From: an uncultured Desulfobulbaceae bacterium
GTDB taxonomy: Bacteria > Desulfobacterota > Desulfobulbia > Desulfobulbales > Desulfocapsaceae
DNA length: 33,009 bases
Assembly (NCBI GenBank): GCA_903891045.1
Contig: CAITDH010000315.1
Location: 1-33,009, forward strand
Direction of reading: 5' to 3'
Shown: one piece after another, positions 26,818 through 33,009 of the stretch
Layout: every line of letters starts with the position of its first letter
Numbering within the stretch: the first letter of the stretch is position 1
The notes under the pieces: generated by a model
What the model was told of the DNA's origin: nothing
Databases searched by the model: none
What the model saw: only the letters and a program-made list of their open reading frames with translations
Program-made: the position numbers and the translations under genes

Positions 26818-29627
26818 GGGCGTTCTTGTTTCGTATCCAGCGCCGCGCGCACTGCCAGGGCCAGTTCGTGGACTGAAACGGGTTTCATCAGGTAGGCCCG
26901 GATGCCGAGGGCGCGGGCCTGTTCTTTGTTGATCAGTTCACTGAAACCGGTGCAGAGAATGATCGGCAGATCTGGGCGGATGGCCAGCGCCTTTGTCGTG
27001 AGCTCAAGGCCGGTCAGGTGCGGCATGGTCATGTCGGTGATGAGCAGGTCAAAGGATGAAGGGTCATGGGTAATACGAGCCAGGGCCTCCTCGCTGTCGT
27101 TGACAACAGTCACCTGGTAGCCAAGGCTGGTGAGGATGGCCTCAAGCATGGTGGTGATCACTGTTTCATCATCTACCACCAGCAATCGTTCGGTGCCTGT
27201 GGGCAGGGACGGCGGCGTGAGCGCTGATCCGTCTATGGCTGGCGTTTGAGCTATCAGCGGCAGATAGACATGAAAACATGTGCCCTTGCCCACTTCACTG
27301 TAGACCGTGATCTGTCCCTGATAGCCTTTGACAATGCCGTGGACCACGGACAGGCCCAGGCCGGTGCCTTGTCCCTTGGCCTTGGTGGTGAAATAGGGCT
27401 CGAAGATCCGTTCCAGGGTCTCGTGTCCCATGCCGCAGCCGGTATCGCTGACCTCAAGTTGAACATAATTGCCAGGGAGAAGCTCGGAGCTGGCAACCTT
27501 GCTGTCTTTTTCACTGATGCTAGCCTTAAAAAGGCGGACGCCCAGGATCCCGCCGCTCTCCCGCATGGCCTGGTAGGCATTGGTGCAGAGGTTCATGACG
27601 ATCTGGTGGAGCTGGGTCGGGTCGGCGAGGATCGCTCCGCAGTCGGTGTCGATTTCTTCACGGATCTCGATGGTGGCGGGCAGGGAGGCCCGCAGGAGTT
27701 TGAGCGCCTCTTTGATCACCAGATGTGGTTGCAGGGGTTTTCGTTCCTGGGGGGCTTGACGGCTGAAGGCCAGGATCTGCTGGATCAGATCCTTGGCCCG
27801 CAAGGCCGCCCTGGTAATCTGTTGCAGATCTGAGGCCAGGGGAGTTTGGGGATCAACCATGGTCAAAGCGAGTTCACCATAACCGAGGATGGGGACCAGG
27901 ATGTTGTTGAAATCATGGGCAATGCCACCGGCCAGGGTCCCGATAGCCTCCATCTTCTGTGATTGCCGGAGCCGTTCTTCCATCTTGATCAATCCGGTAA
28001 TGTCCTTGGCAATGTGGACAAAGCTGGTGACTCCTGTGTTGTCAGTAAGGGGAAAGGCGGTGGCGGCAAAGGTCTTGCCCAGGTTCTCGTGGCAGATATT
28101 GGCCCGCTGATTGGTCAGGGTCTGGCGGGCGAGAACCTCCGGGCAGCCGGCGCAGGGTTCGGTGCCGCCGCGAAAAACTTCATAACAGTATTTGCCGATG
28201 AGCTCGGTGGGCGCCATCTGAAAAAGCTCACCCGCTGCCTTGTTCGCCCGGATGATCCGCATATTCTGATCATGAATGGTGACGATATCATCAATGGCGT
28301 CAAAGGTTTGTTCCCATTGTTCTTTGATGGTGCGGATCTCAAGTTCCATGAGCTTCTGTTTAAGAATACTCCAGACCTCGTTCATATAGAGGGAAAGCTG
28401 GGTCGCGTCCGCCTGATCGTAAGGCTCTTTCTTGTTGCCGACACCGATGACGGCGACAATGCGCTCGCCGTCAAGGATGGGTACACTCAGGTGGCGCAGC
28501 ACGGGGAAATGGCCTTCCGGGTAGCCTTTACGATTTGGGGTGTTCGGGTAATCGTTGTGGATCACCGGTTGGCGGAGGCGGATACAATCGGTCCAGATCC
28601 CGGCCTGTTCCAGCGGATAGTGCAGGTATTTGGAAGCAGTACATTCGTTTCGCACCTTTTCCGACCAGGTAAAAAGTTCAAGGGTTTGCTGATCCTCATC
28701 CATGAAATGCAGATAGCCAACATCGCTGCTGGTGAACTGCATCGCCTCGGTCAGGGCATGATCGGCCAGGGCCTCTCTGGAGCTCCATGGCTGACGCGCC
28801 AGGGTGAGTACGGCATCGGCTCGTTCTTTATCGCGCCTGGCCTTTTCCTCTGCTGCCCTGCGCTCGGTGATGTCGGTGGCGATCTCCAACCGGACGAGAC
28901 GGCCGTTGGTCCAGGTGATGACCCGGTCCTGGATGTGAAACCAGCGGCCAGTGGCGGTGTTCTGGAAATTCCAGGTATAAACTTCTGCCGGTCTTCCTTC
29001 CGGGGTGGTCAGATATCTGTTGGTGCAAAAGGGACATGGCCCAGCCTGACCGACTTGCAGGGTCTGCCAGCAGATGGCGCCGGTGATATCTTTTCCCAGC
29101 ATCTTCTGGACGTACTTGTTGATAAAGAGGACCTCGTAGCTCTCCATATCGGCCACATAGACAAGGGCATCCATGCTGTCGAGAATGGTCTTCAGCATGG
29201 TGTGGGAGGTCAGCAACTGATGATGGGTTGCCTGTTGTCGCTCCAGTTGCTGGTTGAGGGCGATGAATTTGTCGCTTACGCTTTTCGATTGGGAACAACG
29301 GATAAAGATTAGGGGAGGCTCTTTCTGCTGCGGCTGGATGCGATAGCCGAAGCAAGAGTATGGACAGATCGTGCCGTTTGCGTCCAGGCGGGAAAGGAAT
29401 CCCGGCATCTGCTGCCGATTTCTGATGCAGGTGGTGAGATAGTCAGAGATTACCTGGGCCGATTCTTGAAAATACTCGGTAAAGTTGCGCCCGCTTACCT
29501 CCTGGGGAGGTAGTCCAAGCATGGCTGTGCCGGCAGGATTGGCGGCCACGATAGTCCCTTCTCTGGTGAGAAGAAAACAGCCCTCAAGCCAGGGGCCACT
29601 CAGCTCTGTAAACAGCTTGGTTAGCAT
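26814..29627 (-). CDS. Soluble hybrid sensor histidine kinase (PAS-PAS-GAF-PAS-HisKA-HATPase-REC)
   Basis: GAF-like VIHNDYPNTPNRKGYPEGHFPVLRHLSVPILDGERIVAVIGVGNK; GGIAHDFNNILVPILGYGEL; REC VVDDETVITTML; no TM helix seen. Confidence 0.95.
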   Translation of the reverse strand: MLTKLFTELSGPWLEGCFLLTREGTIVAANPAGTAMLGLPPQEVSGRNFTEYFQESAQVISDYLTTCIRNRQQMPGFLSRLDANGTICPYSCFGYRIQPQQKEPPLIFIRCSQSKSVSDKFIALNQQLERQQATHHQLLTSHTMLKTILDSMDALVYVADMESYEVLFINKYVQKMLGKDITGAICWQTLQVGQAGPCPFCTNRYLTTPEGRPAEVYTWNFQNTATGRWFHIQDRVITWTNGRLVRLEIATDITERRAAEEKARRDKERADAVLTLARQPWSSREALADHALTEAMQFTSSDVGYLHFMDEDQQTLELFTWSEKVRNECTASKYLHYPLEQAGIWTDCIRLRQPVIHNDYPNTPNRKGYPEGHFPVLRHLSVPILDGERIVAVIGVGNKKEPYDQADATQLSLYMNEVWSILKQKLMELEIRTIKEQWEQTFDAIDDIVTIHDQNMRIIRANKAAGELFQMAPTELIGKYCYEVFRGGTEPCAGCPEVLARQTLTNQRANICHENLGKTFAATAFPLTDNTGVTSFVHIAKDITGLIKMEERLRQSQKMEAIGTLAGGIAHDFNNILVPILGYGELALTMVDPQTPLASDLQQITRAALRAKDLIQQILAFSRQAPQERKPLQPHLVIKEALKLLRASLPATIEIREEIDTDCGAILADPTQLHQIVMNLCTNAYQAMRESGGILGVRLFKASISEKDSKVASSELLPGNYVQLEVSDTGCGMGHETLERIFEPYFTTKAKGQGTGLGLSVVHGIVKGYQGQITVYSEVGKGTCFHVYLPLIAQTPAIDGSALTPPSLPTGTERLLVVDDETVITTMLEAILTSLGYQVTVVNDSEEALARITHDPSSFDLLITDMTMPHLTGLELTTKALAIRPDLPIILCTGFSELINKEQARALGIRAYLMKPVSVHELALAVRAALDTKQERP

Positions 29628-29630
29628 GGT

Positions 29631-30155
29631 TCAGTCCCCGTAATATTCCCGGCCTTGGGCGGTATCGGCCTCAGGGCTCTGTTCCAGATAGATGGTAACC
29701 CGGCACTGTTCACATCTTTTGGCAATGGTTTCTTCTAATACCACCTTGGCATAGCCCAGATTGGTGGCGGTGATGACCCCGAAGACATTGGAGGTCATCA
29801 TGCACATGGATGGCCGGTCAAATACCGCACCTCCAAAGGGGCAGGAAGAGCTGGAGAGGATGATCTTGTGGTGATCTTGTGTAACGATGGAGAAATCACC
29901 GTGGATCCGTTGTTTCAAATCAACCAGAACCTGGGCTACCTGTTCCCGGCTTAGCGAGGTAACCCCAAATCCTTTGGTGTAGAGGCTGTTGATCCAGTCC
30001 CCCAAGTGTTGGCCGACCAGGCTGATATAGCCGGCTGCTTCCTCATAGCCAATCACGGCCTCCAGAGTGCCCGCCAGTTCCCGGATCAGGGTTTTGAAAA
30101 AAATATCGCTGTTTAAGGGAATATCGAGTTGCTGCATGGCCGTTATCTCATCCAT
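29631..30155 (-). CDS. Stand-alone small sensor/output domain protein, methanogen-output-domain-1-like
   Basis: 174 aa with SSCPFGGAVFDRPSMCMMTSNVFGVITATNLGYAKVVLEETIAKRCEQCRVTIYLEQ; the CPFG / C-MMTS / CxxCxV-IYL pattern recalls the methanogen_OD1 family (from memory, unverified). Confidence 0.5.
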   Translation of the reverse strand: MDEITAMQQLDIPLNSDIFFKTLIRELAGTLEAVIGYEEAAGYISLVGQHLGDWINSLYTKGFGVTSLSREQVAQVLVDLKQRIHGDFSIVTQDHHKIILSSSSCPFGGAVFDRPSMCMMTSNVFGVITATNLGYAKVVLEETIAKRCEQCRVTIYLEQSPEADTAQGREYYGD

Positions 30156-30239
30156 GGTAAGACTCCTTTCTGGAGAACCCAGATTCCTGCGGTTATGCCT
30201 TTACGGATACGCTATGGCGTTTTCTCTTGAACTTTTTCC

Positions 30240-32507
30240 TTAAAAACGTTCCTTTTTTGCATCCAGCGCCTCGCGTACTGCCAGTGCCAGTTCGTGCATC
30301 GCCACGGGTTTTGTCAAGTAAGACTGGATGCCGAGGGCGTGGGCCTGTTCTTTGTTGATCAGCTCGCTGAAACCGGTGCAGAGAATGACCGGCATATCGG
30401 GGCGGATGGCTAGTGTCTTGGTCGTGAGTTCAAGACCGTTCAGATGTGGCATGGTCATGTCGGTGATGAGCAGGTCAAAGGCTGAAAGGGTATTGGTAAG
30501 AAGGGCCAGGGCCTCCTGACTGTTATTGATAACCGTTATCTGATAGCCAAGGTAAGTGAGAATTGTCTTGAGCATAGTGGTGATCGCTTCTTCGTCATCC
30601 ACCACTAATAGCCGTTCGGTACCGGTAGGCAAGGATGTGAGAACTGACTTGCCCAGGTTTGGCGTTTCGGCGATCAGAGGAAGATAAATATGAAAAGATG
30701 TGCCTTTGCCTAGCTCACTGTTAACGGTGATCTGCCCCTGATAACTTTTGACAATGCCGTGCACCATGGAAAGTCCAAGACCGGTGCCTTCTCCTTTGTC
30801 CTTGGTGGTAAAATAGGGTTCAAAGATCCGTTCTAGGGTATTGCGCTCCATGCCATAGCCCGTGTCGCTGACATCAAGCTGGATATAATTACCAGGCGTA
30901 AGCTCGGAATTGCCAGCCTTGTAGTCTTCTGCGCCAACGCTTATTTGAGAAAGGCGTACTCCCAGGATACCGCCGCTTTCCCGCATGGCATGGTAGGCAT
31001 TGGTACAGAGGTTCATGATGATCTGATGGAGCTGGGTCGGATCGGCGAGGATCGTCCCGCAGTCGGTGGCGATCTCTTCACGGATCTCTATAGTGGTGGG
31101 CAGAGAGGCCCGCAGCAGTTTAAGCGCTTCCTTGATCACCATATGTGGACGCAGAGGGGTTCGTTCCTGGGGGGTTTGACGGCTGAAGGCAAGGATCTGC
31201 TGGATCAGATCCTTGGCCCGCAACCCCGCCCTGGTAATCTGCTGCAGATCTGAGGTCAAGGGATTGTCTGGGGTAACCCTGGTCAGGGCCAGTTCGCTAT
31301 AACCGAGAATGGGGGTCAGAATGTTGTTGAAATCGTGGGCAATGCCACCGGCAAGCGTCCCGATGGCCTCCATCTTCTGGGCCTGCCTGAGCTGTTCCTC
31401 CAGCTTTTTCTGGGCAGTGATATCACGGACACTTTCAATGCCGGCGATAATATTGCCATCTGCATCTTTCATCGGACTGGAGGTGACTTCCAGATGGATG
31501 AGTCCATGTTCACCAGGGGCTGTGACCTCGCGGCGATGAACCTTGCCGTCGGCAAAGGATTGCACGAGAAGACAACCTTCACATATGGTTGCCCGGTGTT
31601 GATATGCCTGGTAGCAGTATTCACCGGTATGAATCCCCTGTTTGTCGGTATGGACCTTGTTTTGATACAGAACCTTGAAGTTGCTATCCTGAACGGTGAT
31701 CCCATCTGATAGGGTGGCGAATAACGACTCAAGTTTATTTTTTTCTTCCAGGAGTGCTCGGCTCTGAGTCTTGCGTTCGCTGATATCGCGCACTACCGAG
31801 ACAATAAAATTCCTCTCCCGGCGGTGGACAAAGCTGGTATTGACCTCAACAGGGATGAGGCTGCCATCTTTGCGAATCTGTTCAGCTTCAAAAAGACGGC
31901 TTTGCTTGCGGACCCGATCCACATGCTTGTGCCAGCTCGGCATATTGACGTTATACTTCGAGATGTCGATGACCCGGAGAGCCAGGAGCTCCGTGGCGCT
32001 GTAGCCCAGACTGGAGCAGGCCTTGTCGTTGACGTAGATGATGGCGCTGGTATCGGCATCGATAACGAAGATGGCATCATTGCTCTGGTTGATAAGGGTC
32101 TGAAACAGGGAAAGTTCTTCTTTGGCAAGATGGCTCTCGGTGATGTCCATGAGCAGGGACTGTTTGGAGAGGGTGCCATCGTCATTGCGGATCGGGGTGT
32201 TAATGACATCGTACCAGCGTCCATCTTTGGGGCTTTTTAATTGTCGGCGTAGAGTCTTTTGTTCGCGAAATAATCTGTCGTTATTGCAATAGGGGCAGAC
32301 TTCTTCAAGACCGTGCAGGATTTTGTAGCAGAATTCTCCGGTGGCGTCATAGCCGGTACGTTCCCGCAGCTTGTCGTTCATGTATTGAATGCGACGATCT
32401 TGAGAACAGATGTAGATGAAACCATCAAAGGCCAGGGTTAGGGCGTCAAGGTCTGGCGCTCGCTGCAAGGAGCCGGTTGTTGTTTGGGGGGCAGGAGGAG
32501 GGGGCAT
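30240..32507 (-). CDS. Soluble hybrid sensor histidine kinase (PASx3-HisKA-HATPase-REC)
   Basis: PAS repeats (LINQSNDAIFVIDADTSAIIYVND), GGIAHDFNNILTPILGYSEL, REC VVDDEEAITTML...LLITDMTMPHLNG. Confidence 0.95.
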   Translation of the reverse strand: MPPPPAPQTTTGSLQRAPDLDALTLAFDGFIYICSQDRRIQYMNDKLRERTGYDATGEFCYKILHGLEEVCPYCNNDRLFREQKTLRRQLKSPKDGRWYDVINTPIRNDDGTLSKQSLLMDITESHLAKEELSLFQTLINQSNDAIFVIDADTSAIIYVNDKACSSLGYSATELLALRVIDISKYNVNMPSWHKHVDRVRKQSRLFEAEQIRKDGSLIPVEVNTSFVHRRERNFIVSVVRDISERKTQSRALLEEKNKLESLFATLSDGITVQDSNFKVLYQNKVHTDKQGIHTGEYCYQAYQHRATICEGCLLVQSFADGKVHRREVTAPGEHGLIHLEVTSSPMKDADGNIIAGIESVRDITAQKKLEEQLRQAQKMEAIGTLAGGIAHDFNNILTPILGYSELALTRVTPDNPLTSDLQQITRAGLRAKDLIQQILAFSRQTPQERTPLRPHMVIKEALKLLRASLPTTIEIREEIATDCGTILADPTQLHQIIMNLCTNAYHAMRESGGILGVRLSQISVGAEDYKAGNSELTPGNYIQLDVSDTGYGMERNTLERIFEPYFTTKDKGEGTGLGLSMVHGIVKSYQGQITVNSELGKGTSFHIYLPLIAETPNLGKSVLTSLPTGTERLLVVDDEEAITTMLKTILTYLGYQITVINNSQEALALLTNTLSAFDLLITDMTMPHLNGLELTTKTLAIRPDMPVILCTGFSELINKEQAHALGIQSYLTKPVAMHELALAVREALDAKKERF

Positions 32508-32592
32508 TTGTTATCTCTGATCGATTTTAAAAAAATCTGGGTAGAGTTTTTGAGTGCATTTCAGGTAAATTGTTGTAGTGAAAATCAGATCT

Positions 32593-32631
32593 GGAATAAG
32601 CCTTCTTTTTGATTAGGTTATCACTTATTCC
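32593..32631. other. Hairpin GGAATAAG ... CTTATTCC between the GH17-like gene and the kinase
   Basis: 8-bp perfect inverted repeat, 32593-32600 / 32624-32631, with a 23-nt spacer. Confidence 0.4.
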
Positions 32632-32647
32632 CTTTCTAAATCAAGCG

Positions 32648-33009
32648 TTAACGAGGCCTTTTTTCTGCGTCCGCTATATCTTGCAGTCTGGGCAGGGAAT
32701 CAACCACCTGTTTTCCCTTGCCGTCCTTGGTGAAGAATCCCCAGAAGGCCTCACTGGCGTGATTGCCTGGCAGGGTTGTTGCCATTTCCTGTGGTTTCCA
32801 GGGGGCGTCAAAGGCCTCAAAACAGGCCAGAGATTGATTGGGAGAGAAGGGGAATCGTTTGAGAAGTTCTGACCAGAACAGCGTCTGTCGTTCCGGGGAA
32901 AAGCCTTGGTCCTTGGGGCCGGATGGCAGGCCCGTCTCCTTGATCAGGAGCGGTTTGTGGTAGGTTGTCTTGAATTTTTCAGCCATCTGGATGACCATGT
33001 CCACCCCCT
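32648..33009 (-). CDS. GH17-like exo-beta-1,3-glucanase, C-terminal part (truncated by the window edge)
   Basis: KPLLIKETGLPSGPKDQGFSPERQTLFWSELLKRF...SLACFEAFDAPWK...GNHASEAFWGFFTKDGKGKQVVDSLP; the reading frame probably continues beyond 33009. Confidence 0.7.
   Translation of the reverse strand, partial: GVDMVIQMAEKFKTTYHKPLLIKETGLPSGPKDQGFSPERQTLFWSELLKRFPFSPNQSLACFEAFDAPWKPQEMATTLPGNHASEAFWGFFTKDGKGKQVVDSLPRLQDIADAEKRPR

Noticed and set aside
27963-29312. 449-aa plus-strand ORF opposite the hybrid kinase, and similar antisense ORFs (22715-23632, 27246-27833)
   Set aside because: Reverse-strand shadows of conserved kinase coding sequence; no RBS or recognisable family.
1-33009. CRISPR array, tRNA/rRNA genes, prophage or transposase genes
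   Set aside because: No regularly spaced repeats, tRNA-like cloverleafs or integrase/transposase ORFs seen in the window.

Overview
This 33 kb window looks chromosomal and Desulfobacterota-like (the taxon is inferred from gene content only). There are five blocks from left to right. (1) Two toxin-antitoxin-type loci, a HigB/Gp49-like toxin and a yefM-yoeB pair, next to a lone 1,392-aa SNF2-family helicase; a strong 28-bp-arm palindrome separates the two toxin loci. (2) A TorF/Gcw_chp-type outer-membrane protein, a secreted lysozyme/SLT-like protein and an orphan single-TM four-helix-bundle-like sensor protein. (3) A complete kdpABC-kdpDE potassium-uptake operon with overlapping genes. (4) A frameshifted remnant of a small HTH/coiled-coil gene. 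(5) A minus-strand signalling array of 8 genes: three hybrid histidine kinases, an ABC-type substrate-binding lipoprotein without transporter genes, a CHASE4-HAMP-PAS-GGDEF-EAL protein, a soluble HAMP-PAS-GGDEF cyclase, and two small stand-alone sensor-like proteins (V4R-type and methanogen-output-domain-like). The truncated 3' end of a GH17-like glucanase lies at the right edge. The best leads are: a 50-nt ungapped element (37/50 identical by eye) shared by the porin and kdp promoters; the nearly gapless kinase/c-di-GMP/SBP operon in which each small sensor gene sits directly upstream of a PAS-containing signalling gene; Cys-triad PAS domains in all three kinases; and a candidate switchable RNA structure plus a folded leader between the porin and lysozyme genes. 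All calls come from reading the sequence; no database search was run.
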